Positions 32,948 through 47,058 of a DNA stretch of 64,000 nucleotides are shown in pieces (within the stretch, counting starts at the first letter, position 1; every line of letters starts with the position of its first letter). The position numbers and the translations under genes were made by a program. The stretch is from Rhizobium sp. R635 (GTDB lineage: Bacteria > Pseudomonadota > Alphaproteobacteria > Rhizobiales > Rhizobiaceae), in contig NZ_LOKX01000006.1 in NCBI RefSeq assembly GCF_002211285.1, positions 98,084 through 162,083 of the forward strand. Direction: 5' to 3'. The notes under the pieces were generated by a model, which saw only the letters and a list, made by a program, of their open reading frames with translations, had not been told where the DNA came from and did no database searches.

Positions 32948-33436
32948 TTACGCGTCTTCCGGGCGGTCCTTCGGATCGAACTGGATGATGGTGATCCATC
33001 TTGCCGTCAGCGCCGGCTTCTTCTCGTTTTCGATTTCGATCGTCACGTCATAGGTGGTCATCAGCATGCCGCCGCCGCGGAAGCGGGCGTCGGAGAGCAG
33101 GAAGCGGCCACGCACGCGGGCGCCGCTCTTGACCGGCGTCATGAAGCGGACGCGATCGAAGCCGTAATTGATGCCCATGGTCTGCTCGCGCACTCTGGGC
33201 AGGCAGTTGTAGTTCATCGCTGACAGGAGAGACAGCGTCAGGAAGCCATGAGCGATCGTGCCGCCGAAGGGGCTTTCAGCCGCTGCGCGCTCGGGATCGA
33301 CATGAATGAACTGGTGGTCGTCGGTTGCCCCCGCAAAGGCGTCGATCATCGTCTGATCGACCGTGATCCAATCCGAAAGGCCGGTTTCCATGCCGATCAA
33401 TCCCCGCACGTCGGAGAGTGAAATTTCCGTGACCAT
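32948..33436 (-). CDS. MaoC-family (R)-enoyl-CoA hydratase-like protein
   Basis: A 162-residue hot-dog-fold protein. The hydratase motif ATDDHQFIHVDPERAA followed by FGGTIAHGFLTLSLL gives the catalytic Asp and His of MaoC/PhaJ-type hydratases. It is also similar to NodN-like proteins of rhizobia. It probably acts on a 2-enoyl-CoA in the cytosol. ATG 33436 is preceded by GAGGA at 4-5 bases; the frame is open from 33481. It lies downstream of glgX on the same strand but 89 bases away, and converges with the VOC gene. Confidence 0.85.
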   Translation of the reverse strand: MVTEISLSDVRGLIGMETGLSDWITVDQTMIDAFAGATDDHQFIHVDPERAAAESPFGGTIAHGFLTLSLLSAMNYNCLPRVREQTMGINYGFDRVRFMTPVKSGARVRGRFLLSDARFRGGGMLMTTYDVTIEIENEKKPALTARWITIIQFDPKDRPEDA

Positions 33437-33525
33437 GAATTCCTCGTGAGAAAAGCCGCCGAGCCAAGCCTTATCGTGCATTTATGACGATTGCGACAAG
33501 GATTTGCGTGAGTGTGGGGAGGCGA

Positions 33526-35502
33526 TCACTTTTCTACGAAAAAGGCGACGGAGCGTGGCTCGACGGTCACGCGGGCATCGGCTTTCTTTACGCCTTCCGG
33601 CGTCAACTGGCGCCAGCCCGGTTCGCCCTCAGCAGGAAGCGCAAAGAGCTGGCGGCTCTCCGAGCGATTGAAGAGCACGGCAAGCCGGGTTTGTTTGCCG
33701 CGCGAGGAGCGGTCGCCTGTCGTGAGCAGCATGCCGAGGGTGGAGAGCGACGGCGTCTCCCATTCCGCAACGGTCATCGGTTCGCCGGAGAGCGAGATCC
33801 ATTCGACATCGCCGTTGCCGGAAAGGAAGCTTGTTTCGGAAAAGACGGTGAAGCGGCGGCGCAGCCCGGCGACGAAGGCGGTATGGGCGACGAGATCCTC
33901 GTTCAGCGCCTTCCAGTCCAGCCAGGTGATCTCATTGTCCTGGCAATAGGCATTGTTGTTGCCGCGCTGGCTGCGGCCACCCTCGTCGCCTGCCGTCAGC
34001 ATGATGCTGCCGCGGCTGGCAAAGAGTGTTGATATCAGCGCCATCACATCGTTTATCCGGCGCTTGCGGATCGTGGGGTAGAGGGTTTCGCCTTCGACGC
34101 CGTTGTTCCAGGAATGGTTCTCGTTGTGGCCGTCCCGATTGTGCTCGCCATTGGCGTCGTTATGCTTGCCGGCATAGGAGACGAGGTCGATCAGGGTGAA
34201 GCCGTCATGGGCGGCGAGGAAATTGACGCTGCGCGTCTCCTTGCCGTCGTTGCGGGAGAAGATGTCGGAAGAGCCGGCGAGTGCGGTTGCGAGCGAACCG
34301 GTCTTCCATTGGTCGCCGCGCCAGTAGCAGCGCAGATCGTCGCGAACCCTGTCGTTCCATTCGAGGAAGGGGGACGGGAAATTGCCGAGCTGATAGCCGC
34401 CAGGTCCGATATCCCAGGGTTCTGCGATCATGATGCGGTCGGCAAGCACGTCGTCGGCGAGGATCGCCGCAAGCGTTCCCCCATCGCGCTGGAAGCCGTT
34501 GCTCGTGCGGCCAAGCACCGGGGCGAGATCGAATCGGAAGCCGTCGACACCGGCGTTGAGCACGAAATGGCGCAGGCTGTCGATGATGAGGCGCCTGACC
34601 TCGGGATGATCGCAGGCGATGGTGTTGCCGGTGCCGGTGTCGTTGATGAGTTCGCCAGGGCTGTTTTGAGCGTGGCGGTAATAATGCAGGTTGTCGAGGC
34701 CGCGCAGCGACAGCGTCGCGCCATAGCGGTCGCTCTCGCCGGTATGGTTGAAGACCAGATCGAGGATGACCGCGATGCCTTCGGCATGGAGAGCGTCGAC
34801 CGTCTTGCGCAACTCCGCCATGCCGCCGGGGACGATCCTGGGATCGAGTGTCATCAGGCCGACGGGATTGTAGCCCCAGCCGTTGGTGAGGCCGAGCGGC
34901 GGAAGGTGGCGCTCGTCGATCCAGGCGGTGATCGGCATCAGTTCGACGGCATCGACGCCGATGCGTTTCAGATGTGAGACGACGGAGGGATGGGCAAGGG
35001 CGGCGACCGTGCCGCGCTCGGCCTCCGGCACGTCGGGGTGAAGAATGGTGAAGGGCCGCACCGCGACTTCATAAATGAAGCCGCCCGGTTTGAAGAGCGG
35101 CTTGCCGATTGCGGCGGGGGTATCGGTGGTGACGATCGCCTTCGGCATCAGATCCTGGCTGTCCTCGCCATAGATGCCGAGGCGGGGATCATAGCGGAAC
35201 GGCCGGTCGATCTCTTTGGCGTAAGGGTCGAGCAGCAGTTTGGAGCGATCGAACCAGAGGCCGTTGTCGGGCGCGTAGATGCCGTCGGCGCGATAGCCGT
35301 AGCGCGCGCCTTGCCTGAGGCCGTCGACAAAGAGGCGGTGGATGTGGTTACCGTCACGGGCCATCGGCAGGCGCGCAAATTCCCTGTTGCCGTCGTCCTC
35401 GTAGAGGCAGATCTCGATTTGCGCGGCGTGATGCGACCACACGGAAAATTCGACGCCGGTTTCGAAGACGATTGCGCCCTGCGCCGAACTATTCCCCTGC
35501 AT
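33526..35502 (-). CDS. glgX: Glycogen debranching enzyme (isoamylase type)
   Basis: A 658-residue GH13 enzyme that hydrolyses alpha-1,6 branches of phosphorylase-limited glycogen. An N-terminal CBM48-like domain (GVEFSVWSHHAAQIEICLYEDDG) precedes the barrel. The catalytic nucleophile lies in DGFRFDLAPVLGR, the acid in IAEPWDIG and the third aspartate in LAAHDGFTLIDLV. The chain is normal length for GlgX. The ATG has GGGGGGAG directly upstream and sits 12 bases after pgm. Last gene of the glycogen operon. Confidence 0.94.
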   Translation of the reverse strand: MQGNSSAQGAIVFETGVEFSVWSHHAAQIEICLYEDDGNREFARLPMARDGNHIHRLFVDGLRQGARYGYRADGIYAPDNGLWFDRSKLLLDPYAKEIDRPFRYDPRLGIYGEDSQDLMPKAIVTTDTPAAIGKPLFKPGGFIYEVAVRPFTILHPDVPEAERGTVAALAHPSVVSHLKRIGVDAVELMPITAWIDERHLPPLGLTNGWGYNPVGLMTLDPRIVPGGMAELRKTVDALHAEGIAVILDLVFNHTGESDRYGATLSLRGLDNLHYYRHAQNSPGELINDTGTGNTIACDHPEVRRLIIDSLRHFVLNAGVDGFRFDLAPVLGRTSNGFQRDGGTLAAILADDVLADRIMIAEPWDIGPGGYQLGNFPSPFLEWNDRVRDDLRCYWRGDQWKTGSLATALAGSSDIFSRNDGKETRSVNFLAAHDGFTLIDLVSYAGKHNDANGEHNRDGHNENHSWNNGVEGETLYPTIRKRRINDVMALISTLFASRGSIMLTAGDEGGRSQRGNNNAYCQDNEITWLDWKALNEDLVAHTAFVAGLRRRFTVFSETSFLSGNGDVEWISLSGEPMTVAEWETPSLSTLGMLLTTGDRSSRGKQTRLAVLFNRSESRQLFALPAEGEPGWRQLTPEGVKKADARVTVEPRSVAFFVEK

Positions 35503-35514
35503 GCTCCCCCCGGA

Positions 35515-37152
<1,638 letters not shown>

Positions 37153-38595
37153 TCACATGCCTTTCGAGACGAGGCTTGAATAGAGGGCAGCGTAGCGTTC
37201 GGCGCTCTTCTCCCAGGAGACATCCGATTTCATGCCTTGCTTTTGCAATTGGGTCCAGAGTTTTCGGTCCGCATAAAGATGCATCGCACGGCGGATTGCC
37301 TGTAGCATGCCTGTTTCGGTTATGGGCGCAAATTGTATGCCGGTTGCCACTTTCGCTGCAAGTGCGGCGTGATTGGCGTCGATCACGGTGTCGTTCAGTC
37401 CGCCGGTGCGGGCGACGATCGGCACGCAGCCGTAACGCAGGCCGTAAAGCTGGGTCAGGCCGCAAGGCTCGAAGCGCGAGGGGATGATGATCGCGTCGCA
37501 GCCGGCCTGCATCAGGTGCGACATCGGCTCGTTATAGCCGATCGAGACGCCGATGCGGCCGGGATGGCGGCTGGCGGAGGCGAGCAGCGCGCCTTCGAGC
37601 GCCGCTTCGCCGGAACCCAGCACCACGAGCTTGCCGCCCATGGCGACGATTTCGTCGGCGACGTTGGCGACGAGATCCATGCCTTTCTGCCAGGTGAGAC
37701 GGCTGATGACGCAGAAGATCGGGGCCTCGTCATCGTCGAGGTGGAAGAATTCGGCGATCGAGCGACGGTTCTCCTCGCGGTTCTTCAGCGTCGTCGGGCC
37801 GTAATGGGTGTGGACGACGGGGTCGGTCGCGGGGTTCCAGATATCGGTGTCGATGCCGTTGACGATGCCGGAGAGATTGTCGATGTGGCTGGCGATGACG
37901 CCTTCGAGCCCCATGCCGAATTCGGGCGTCAGGATTTCATCGGCATAGGAGGGGCTGACGGTCGTGATCGCGTGGGCGGTCTGCAAGCCGCCTTTGAGGA
38001 AGCCGATAGTGCCGTAATATTCGATGCCGTCGACGGCGAAGGCATGGGCCGGCAAGCGCAGGCCGGGGAAGATCTCGGGGCCGAACTGGCCCTGGAAGGC
38101 GATGTTGTGGATGGTCAGCACGCTCGGCAGTTCCGGCGTCGGGTAATAGCGCATATAGACCGAGGTCAGCGCCGCCTGCCAGTCATGGGTGTGGACGAGA
38201 TCCGGCCGCCAGCCGGGCAGCAGACCGGCGGCGATTTCGGAAGCGGCGAGCGACAGGGCGGCAAAACGGCGCCAGTTGTCGGGATAATCCTTGCCGAGCG
38301 GATCGAGATAGGGGCCGCCCGGCCTGTCGTAATAGGCCGGCGCATCGAGGACCAGCAGATCCAGGCCCTCGTGCTGAACTTCCAGCACGGTCGCCTGCTC
38401 GCCGAGGAGGTCCGGGAATTCGAGCCTGGCGACGGGATCACGAATGACCTTCATGACGGCGGGATAGCCGGGCAGAAGGGTCTTGGTCTCGACCCCGAAG
38501 GCTTTCAGGGCAATGGGCAGGGCGCCCGACACATCGGCCAGGCCCCCTGTCTTGATCAGAGGGAAGACTTCGGACGAAACCGAAAGAACTTTCAT
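37153..38595 (-). CDS. glgA: Glycogen synthase (ADP-glucose)
   Basis: A 480-residue GT5 glucosyltransferase that extends alpha-1,4-glucan from ADP-glucose. The N-terminal ADP-glucose site KTGGLADV (15-22), HDWQAAL and the C-terminal motif [27 protein letters not shown] are present. Family length. Starts 3 bases after the glgC stop, so it is strongly coupled to glgC, the enzyme making its substrate. Confidence 0.96.
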   Translation of the reverse strand: MKVLSVSSEVFPLIKTGGLADVSGALPIALKAFGVETKTLLPGYPAVMKVIRDPVARLEFPDLLGEQATVLEVQHEGLDLLVLDAPAYYDRPGGPYLDPLGKDYPDNWRRFAALSLAASEIAAGLLPGWRPDLVHTHDWQAALTSVYMRYYPTPELPSVLTIHNIAFQGQFGPEIFPGLRLPAHAFAVDGIEYYGTIGFLKGGLQTAHAITTVSPSYADEILTPEFGMGLEGVIASHIDNLSGIVNGIDTDIWNPATDPVVHTHYGPTTLKNREENRRSIAEFFHLDDDEAPIFCVISRLTWQKGMDLVANVADEIVAMGGKLVVLGSGEAALEGALLASASRHPGRIGVSIGYNEPMSHLMQAGCDAIIIPSRFEPCGLTQLYGLRYGCVPIVARTGGLNDTVIDANHAALAAKVATGIQFAPITETGMLQAIRRAMHLYADRKLWTQLQKQGMKSDVSWEKSAERYAALYSSLVSKGM

Positions 38596-38598
38596 AAG

Positions 38599-39861
38599 TC
38601 AGATATCCAGCTTGTCGATCATCGGTTGCGTGATCAGGCAGATGCCGCTTTCCGTCCGCCGGAAGCGCTTGGCGTCGAGTTCCGGATCCTCGCCGACGAC
38701 CAAGCCTTCGGGAATGACGACACCATGGTCGATCACCACGTTCTTGAGCTGTGCGCGCCGTCCGATCTTCACGTTCGGCAGGATGACCGCCCCTTCCAGC
38801 TTGGAAAAGGAGTTGGCCCTGACACCGGTGAAGAGCAGGCTCTTGTTGAGCATGGCGCCTGAAATGATGCAGTCGCCTGACACGACGGAGGAGGTGGCCG
38901 AGCCGCGGCGGTCCTCGTCGTCGTGGACGAATTTTGCCGGCGGCGTGATCTCCGCATAGGTCCAGATCGGCCAGGACTTGTCGTAGATGTCGAGCTCCGG
39001 CACGATCGCCGTCAGGTCGATATTGGCCTGCCAGTAGGCATCGATCGTTCCGACGTCGCGCCAGTAGGGCTCGTGCTCGAAATCGGAGCGGACGCAGGAC
39101 TTGGCGAAGCGGTGGGCGACCGCCTTACCGTGCTGGACGATATAGGGGATGATGTCCTTGCCGAAGTCGCGGCTCGAATTCGGGTCGGCTGCATCGCGGC
39201 GCAGCGCGTCGAGCAGGAATTTCGTGCGGAAGACGTAGATGCCCATCGAAGCGAGCGCGAAATCCGGCTTGTCGGGAATACCGGGCGGATTGGCCGGCTT
39301 TTCGACGAAGGCCTTGATCTCGTCCTTCTCGTTGACATGCATGACGCCGAAGCCCACCGCTTCCATGCGCGGCACTTCCAGGCAGCCGATCGTCACGTCC
39401 GCGCCGGAATCGACATGCTGCTGGAGCATGTATTCATAGTCCATCTTGTAGACATGGTCGCCGGCGAGGATGACCATGTATTCGACGCCGTAATCCTCGA
39501 TGATATCGATGTTCTGATAAACGGCGTCGGCGGTGCCTTCATACCATTGCGTTTCGGAAACGCGCTGCGAGGCGGGCAGGATGTCGAAGCTTTCGTTTCG
39601 TTCCGGGCGGAAGAAGTTCCAGCCGCGCTGCATGTGGCGGATCAGTGAATGCGCCTTGTACTGCGTCGCGACGCCGATGCGGCGAATGCCCGAATTCAGC
39701 GCATTCGACAGCGCGAAATCGATGATGCGGGCCTTACCGCCGAAATAGACGGCGGGCTTGGCGCGCCGGTCGGTGAGTTCCTTGAGGCGGCTCCCCCTGC
39801 CGCCTGCCAGAACATAGGCCATTGCATCGCGGGCAAGTGGCTGAATACGCTTTTCTACCAT
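38599..39861 (-). CDS. glgC: Glucose-1-phosphate adenylyltransferase (ADP-glucose pyrophosphorylase)
   Basis: A 420-residue allosteric enzyme making ADP-glucose from ATP and glucose-1-phosphate, the committed step of glycogen synthesis. The nucleotide loop [38 protein letters not shown], the catalytic [12 protein letters not shown] and the sugar-phosphate site FVEKP are visible, with a C-terminal left-handed beta-helix (from about 300). Rhizobial-type enzymes are usually activated by fructose-6-phosphate and pyruvate. GGAGGAG precedes the ATG. Confidence 0.96.
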   Translation of the reverse strand: MVEKRIQPLARDAMAYVLAGGRGSRLKELTDRRAKPAVYFGGKARIIDFALSNALNSGIRRIGVATQYKAHSLIRHMQRGWNFFRPERNESFDILPASQRVSETQWYEGTADAVYQNIDIIEDYGVEYMVILAGDHVYKMDYEYMLQQHVDSGADVTIGCLEVPRMEAVGFGVMHVNEKDEIKAFVEKPANPPGIPDKPDFALASMGIYVFRTKFLLDALRRDAADPNSSRDFGKDIIPYIVQHGKAVAHRFAKSCVRSDFEHEPYWRDVGTIDAYWQANIDLTAIVPELDIYDKSWPIWTYAEITPPAKFVHDDEDRRGSATSSVVSGDCIISGAMLNKSLLFTGVRANSFSKLEGAVILPNVKIGRRAQLKNVVIDHGVVIPEGLVVGEDPELDAKRFRRTESGICLITQPMIDKLDI

Positions 39862-39879
39862 TTTCTCCTCCCACCAGTC

Positions 39880-42083
<2,204 letters not shown>

Positions 42084-42087
<4 letters not shown>

Positions 42088-44546
42088 CCGGCTCTCCAGA
42101 TCTCGTCTGCATATTGTCTGATCGTGCGGTCGGAGGAGAACCAGCCCATCCGCGCCGTATTGTTGATCGTCTTGGTGTACCAGGCGGACTGGTTGGTCCA
42201 TATCTGGTCGACGTCGCGCTGGGCCTGGGCATAGGCGTCGAAATCGGCGGCGACCATGAACCAGTCGTGCGAATAGATGCCGTCGATCAGCGAGGAGTAG
42301 CGGTTGCGGTCATCCGGCGAGAAGACGCCCGAGCCGATGGCCGAAAGCGCCTGCGACAGCTCGCGTGATCCTTCGATGATGGCGCGGGGATTGTGGCCGT
42401 CGCTGCGGACCTTTGCGACCTCGTCGGCCCTGAGGCCGAAGATGACGATATTGTCCTCGCCGACATTGTCACGCATCTCGACATTGGCGCCGTCGAGCGT
42501 GCCGATCGTCAGCGCTCCATTGAGGCCGAACTTCATGTTGCCGGTGCCGGATGCTTCCATGCCGGCCGTCGAGATCTGCTCGGAGAGGTCGGCGGCGGGA
42601 ACCATGACCTCGGCGAGCGAGACGTTGTAGTTCGGCACGAAGACGACCTTGAGCAGGCCGCGCACCGATGGGTCGTTGTTGATGGTGCGGGCGACGTCGT
42701 TGATGAGCTTGATGATGAGCTTGGCGTTGTAGTAGCTCGGCGCCGCCTTGCCGGCGAAGAGTTTGACGCGCGGCACCCAGTCCAGTTCCGGATGCGAGCG
42801 GATCTGGTCGTAGAGGGCGACGGCTTCGATGATGTTGAGAAGCTGGCGCTTGTATTCGTGGATGCGCTTGATCTGGATGTCGAACATCGCCGACGGGTCG
42901 AGCTTCACGCCCATGCGGCTGGCGACGAGATTGGAAAGCGCCACCTTGTTGGCCCGTTTCACCGCGGCGAACTTCTGCTGGAAGGTCGGATCGGAAGCAT
43001 GTGCCTCGAGCGGGCGCAGCTTTTCGGCATCGTCCAGGAATTCGTCGCCGATCGCTTCGCGGATCAGGCCGGTGAGGCCGGGATTGCACTGCTGCAGCCA
43101 GCGGCGCGGCGTAATGCCGTTGGTCTTGTTGTTGATGCGGTCGGGATAGAGCTTGTGCAGGTCGGCAAAGACCGTGACCTTCATCAGGTCGGTGTGCAGT
43201 GCCGAGACGCCGTTGATCGAGTGCGAGCCGATGAAGGCGAGGTTGCCCATGCGCACGCGGCGGTCGCCGCTTTCCTCGATCAGCGAGATCGAGCGGATTT
43301 CGCTGTCGGAGAAGTTCTTGCCCTTGCGGGCTTCGAGCAGGATCTTGGCGTTGATCGCGTAGACGATCTGCATGTGGCGCGGCAGCAGGCGCTCGAAGAG
43401 CGGAACCGGCCAGCTTTCCAGCGCTTCGGGCAGAAGCGTGTGGTTGGTGTAGGAGAAGGTGCGGCGGGTGATGTCCCAGGCCTGCTCGAAATCCAGGCCG
43501 TGCACGTCGCAGAGCAGGCGCACCAGTTCGGCGACCGAGACGGCCGGGTGGGTATCGTTCAGCTGGATGGCCACCTTGTCGGGCAGCGAGGTGAAGTCGT
43601 CATATTGCTGCAGGTGGCGGCGCAGGATGTCCTGCAGCGAGGCCGACGAGAAGAAGAATTCCTGGCGCAGGCGCAGTTCCTGCCCGGCAGGCGTGGCGTC
43701 GGCGGGATAGAGGACGCGGGTCAGGCTTTCGGCCTTGTTGCTTTCGCGCAGCGCGCCGATGTGGTCGCCGGCGTTGAAGGCATCGAGCAGGATCGGGTCG
43801 ATCGGCTGCGCCGACCAGAGGCGCAGCGTGTTGACGCGTTTTCCCCGCCAGCCGACGACCGGCGTGTCGAAGGCGGCGGCGATGACGCGTTCGGCCGGCT
43901 TCCAGACGTAGCGCGGCTGGTCGTCATGGGTGGTGATGAATTCGACGGCGCCGCCGAAGCCGATTTCATAGGCGCTCTCGCGGCGCTCGAATTCCCAGGG
44001 GTTGCCGTGGGCGAGCCAGTTTTCGGGCAGTTCCACCTGCCAGCCGTCGGCCATCTGCTGGCGGAAGAGGCCGTGGACATAGCGGATGCCGTAGCCATAG
44101 GCCGGAACGTCGACCGTCGCCATGCTCTCCATGAAACAGGCGGCCAGACGGCCGAGGCCGCCGTTGCCGAGTGCCGCATCCGGCTCCAGGCCGGCGATGA
44201 CGTTGACGTCGACACCGAGCGAGGCGAGCGCATCGTGCACCTCTTCCATCAGGCCGAGGTTCGAGACGGCGTCGCGCATCAGGCGGCCGATGAGGAATTC
44301 GAGGGAAAGATAATAGACGCGCTTGGCGCCGGTCGCATAAACCTCACGCGTGGAAGCCATCCACTTGTCGATGATGCGGTCGCGCACCACGAGGATCGTC
44401 GCGGTCAGCCAGTCATGCGGCTTTGCCACCTTGGCGTCCTTGCCGATGCGGTAGGTGAGACGTTCGATGATTTCTTCGGCGAGAATTTCCGGCTTGGAAC
44501 TGCGGGGAGCGGGAGAGGGGATAACCGGCTTGGAAACGGTATTCAT
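42084..44546 (-). CDS. glgP: Glycogen/maltodextrin phosphorylase
   Basis: An 820-residue GT35 enzyme that releases glucose-1-phosphate from glycogen ends. The PLP-binding lysine is in the motif EASGTGNMKFGLNGALTIGTLDGANVE, and GNGGLGRLAACFMESMATVDVPAYGYGIRY is the N-terminal catalytic-domain signature. First gene of the glgP-glgB-glgC-glgA-pgm-glgX operon, whose promoter should be in the 277-base gap upstream. Having the degrading enzyme first and synthesis genes behind it means both directions are expressed together and balanced allosterically. Confidence 0.96.
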
Positions 44547-44761
44547 GGTCAGATCTCGCCAATTTTAATTTGGTTTCAGGCTGTTAAGCCTGATCTAATC
44601 GATTTGTCGTCTGCGTCAGCGACAATTTATGCATCGTTAGGAAGCACTTGCAACAAAGGATTTGGACAAACGAAAAATTTGCGAAACCTTCATAATCACG
44701 CGGATCAAGGGGATTGATTTCAATCGCTTTTCTCGATCTGATGCGTGGGACAGCGATAACG

Positions 44762-44795
44762 AAAAGCCGCGCCGGTTTGTTCCGGCGCGGCTTTT
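44762..44795. terminator. Bidirectional intrinsic terminator
   Basis: AAAAGCCGCGCCGG and CCGGCGCGGCTTTT are perfect 14-base inverted repeats around TTTGTT. With A-run left and T-run right it can work on both strands. It lies 28 bases after the stop of the minus-strand VWA gene and insulates it from the glycogen operon. A weak TTGAT-N4-ATC motif lies nearby at 44714. Confidence 0.85.
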
Positions 44796-44823
44796 CCTTC
44801 GGCTTTTTCTCCTGGCGGTATCG

Positions 44824-46056
44824 TTAGTTCGTCAGGCGTGTCACCTGTGCGGAGGCCTTCGCTCCGATGGCCTCGAACGCGGCAAGGAGGTCCTCCATTT
44901 TTTCCGCCTGGAAATAATGCGCATCATCGGAGGCGCAATAATGCAGCAGCGCCTGGCCGCCCGCCGGTGCCATGAAGGCGATCGTATAGATTTCTATGCC
45001 CTTGGACTTGGCGGTATCACACGTTGCCTTGGTCAAGGTGTCGTATGAACGGCCGCCGCTGCTGTCGTTGTTATTGTCGCCGTCCGTCATGAAGACGATG
45101 TATTTCTTGGGCACCTGCCCGGTCTTCAGCTTGTGCGCGGAGTCCTCGGCGTCGTTCCCGGCGGCATTCTTCGCTGTCAGAGACGAGTAGGCTGTGCTCA
45201 TCGCGCCGCTCGAATTCGTGCCGCCATTCGCCTGAAGCGCATTGACATAGCTCGCGACACCGGCGGTCCCCCAGGCGAGATTGCTGGGTGAGTATTGGAC
45301 GATATCGTAGGATACCGCGCCGGTACGGACATATTCGGCATTGGGATCGGCACTATCGAGCTGGCCGAAGAGGTTGCCAGCGGCGATCTTCAACGCCTCT
45401 ATCTTCGTATAGTAATTCGAGCGGCTGCCGGTGCAGGTGTCGTACACCCACTTGCCCTTCTTGTTGTAGTGGCCGTTGCAGTCATAGGTGTAGGATTCCG
45501 TCGGGTCTTCCTCATTGACAGTGGCAGTATCCTCTCCCATCGACCCCGATTTATCGAGTGCAAGGAACATGGATATCGAGCCTTGCGTTTGCGAATGGCC
45601 GCTGGTCGTCGTGGCCGAGGTCGAAAGATGCTGTGTGCTGAAGCCGACCACCTGCATGAGCGGATTGACCGTGAGATCATAGCCCGGTGAAACCGTGACC
45701 TGGTAGGATGTCGATTTGCCCGACGTGCTTGTCTGGACATTGACGCCCGTCGCACTCTTGATATCGACGCTGCTCTGCAGGTAATTCGCCATTTGCCCGG
45801 CCACGAAATTCCGCGCGTAGGCTTGGGCCTCGGAGGTTTGGATCGTACCGTTTGCCAGCGCCGTGGCTGTTGCGAGCGCGGCGGAATCGGCCGCCTCCTG
45901 CAACTGCTGCTTGGAGAGCAGCATATCACCGACCTGGATCGCCATGCCGGCAGCGCCGAGAAGAACCGGCGCCAAGATCGCCGTCATGATACCGAAATTA
46001 CCGCCTCGATCGCTGAACATGCGTCGCAGGCAGGGATGCGAAAAGAAGGTGCTCAT
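44824..46056 (-). CDS. TadG-like pilus/surface protein with von Willebrand A domain
   Basis: A membrane-anchored protein of about 410 residues. The N-terminus (RGGNFGIMTAILAPVLLGAAGMAIQVGDMLLSKQQLQEAADSAALAT) is the TadE/TadG-type transmembrane segment of putative Flp pilus proteins. The rest is a VWA domain with the metal motif DKSGSMGE (about 168) and the later YIVFMTDGDNN. Such proteins assemble with Flp/Tad machinery or act alone at the surface in adhesion. No other tad genes are nearby. ATG 46056 is chosen for AGGTG at 6 bases; ATG 46059 and GTG 46065 are alternatives. Confidence 0.82.
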   Translation of the reverse strand: MSTFFSHPCLRRMFSDRGGNFGIMTAILAPVLLGAAGMAIQVGDMLLSKQQLQEAADSAALATATALANGTIQTSEAQAYARNFVAGQMANYLQSSVDIKSATGVNVQTSTSGKSTSYQVTVSPGYDLTVNPLMQVVGFSTQHLSTSATTTSGHSQTQGSISMFLALDKSGSMGEDTATVNEEDPTESYTYDCNGHYNKKGKWVYDTCTGSRSNYYTKIEALKIAAGNLFGQLDSADPNAEYVRTGAVSYDIVQYSPSNLAWGTAGVASYVNALQANGGTNSSGAMSTAYSSLTAKNAAGNDAEDSAHKLKTGQVPKKYIVFMTDGDNNNDSSGGRSYDTLTKATCDTAKSKGIEIYTIAFMAPAGGQALLHYCASDDAHYFQAEKMEDLLAAFEAIGAKASAQVTRLTN

Positions 46057-46170
46057 CATGTTCACCTAACTGGAAACCCTGTGAGGTGATTTACGCACGC
46101 TGCTTCTTTACGCTGTCCTTACGGCGTCAATACAATTTTAACGAATCGGCGGATTTTTCCAGTTTTGGGA

Positions 46171-47058
46171 TTATTTCAGCGGGATGACGTCGACCGCCTG
46201 GACGGCACGCTGGCCGCCATAGCTTTTCAACACGCCGATGACGGGAACGACGTCCGAATAATCCCGGCCGTAGGCGACGACGATGTGATCGGTGCCGGCA
46301 GGGATGTCGTTGGTCGGGTCGAGTTCGATCCAGCCGATCGTCTCGCCGCACCAGATCCGCACCCAGGCATGCATGGCATCAGCCCCTTCCAGCCGTTCCT
46401 TGCCGGGCGGCGGGATGGTGCGCAGGAAACCGGAGACGTAGCCGGCCGGGATGCCGAGGCTTCGAAGCGCCAGGATCATGATATGGGTGAAATCCTGGCA
46501 GACGCCGCGTTTCAGCTTGAACGCCTCGAGCGGTGTCGTGTCCACCGACGTCGCATCGGGAGCGTAGGTGAAATCCTTGTTGATGCGGGCGCAGAGCGCA
46601 TGGGCGATCTGCATCGCCGTCAGAGCGGGGGTGATGCAGCTTCGCGCATAGTCGGCGATCTCGCGCGCTTGCGTCAGGCGCGGGCTGTCGCCGAGGAAGT
46701 GGTGCGGCGAATCCGGCGCCAGCGACCAGACACCGGATATTTCCTCCGGCAAGTCGGCGAGCAGCGGCGAGAAATCGGCGGCAATCGGCAGGCTTTCCAC
46801 CTGCACGCGGGCCTGCATGCGGATATCGAGCGTCTCGTGCGGCGCGCGCAGCATGAAGGATGTGGCGGGATGACTGAAGAAATCGACGAAATGCGACTGC
46901 TCGTCCGGCGTCGGCGAGATGGTGATCGAGCCGGCGACCAGTCGTTGCCGGTTGGTCAGCGACAGCGGCATCAGGCGCATGATGTGGCGGGCGCCGGAGG
47001 CCGGCACGTCGTAGCTGTAACCCATGCGGAGCGAGAGATCGTAGAGCACAGCCGTCAC
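46171..47058 (-). CDS. Transglutaminase-like cysteine protein of the ATP-grasp/alpha-E cluster
   Basis: A 295-residue cytosolic protein. A beta-rich N-terminal domain is followed by a transglutaminase core with Cys187 (KRGVCQDFTHI), His230 (DAMHAWVRIW) and Asp247 (IELDPTND), a complete catalytic triad. Such proteins cleave or form isopeptide/amide bonds. Its start overlaps the stop of the ATP-grasp/alpha-E gene by 4 bases, tying it to that enzyme. In the amidoligase operons described by comparative genomics (ATP-grasp plus alpha-E plus transglutaminase) it is predicted to be the peptidase or trimming part. Substrate unknown. Confidence 0.88.
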   Translation of the reverse strand: MTAVLYDLSLRMGYSYDVPASGARHIMRLMPLSLTNRQRLVAGSITISPTPDEQSHFVDFFSHPATSFMLRAPHETLDIRMQARVQVESLPIAADFSPLLADLPEEISGVWSLAPDSPHHFLGDSPRLTQAREIADYARSCITPALTAMQIAHALCARINKDFTYAPDATSVDTTPLEAFKLKRGVCQDFTHIMILALRSLGIPAGYVSGFLRTIPPPGKERLEGADAMHAWVRIWCGETIGWIELDPTNDIPAGTDHIVVAYGRDYSDVVPVIGVLKSYGGQRAVQAVDVIPLK

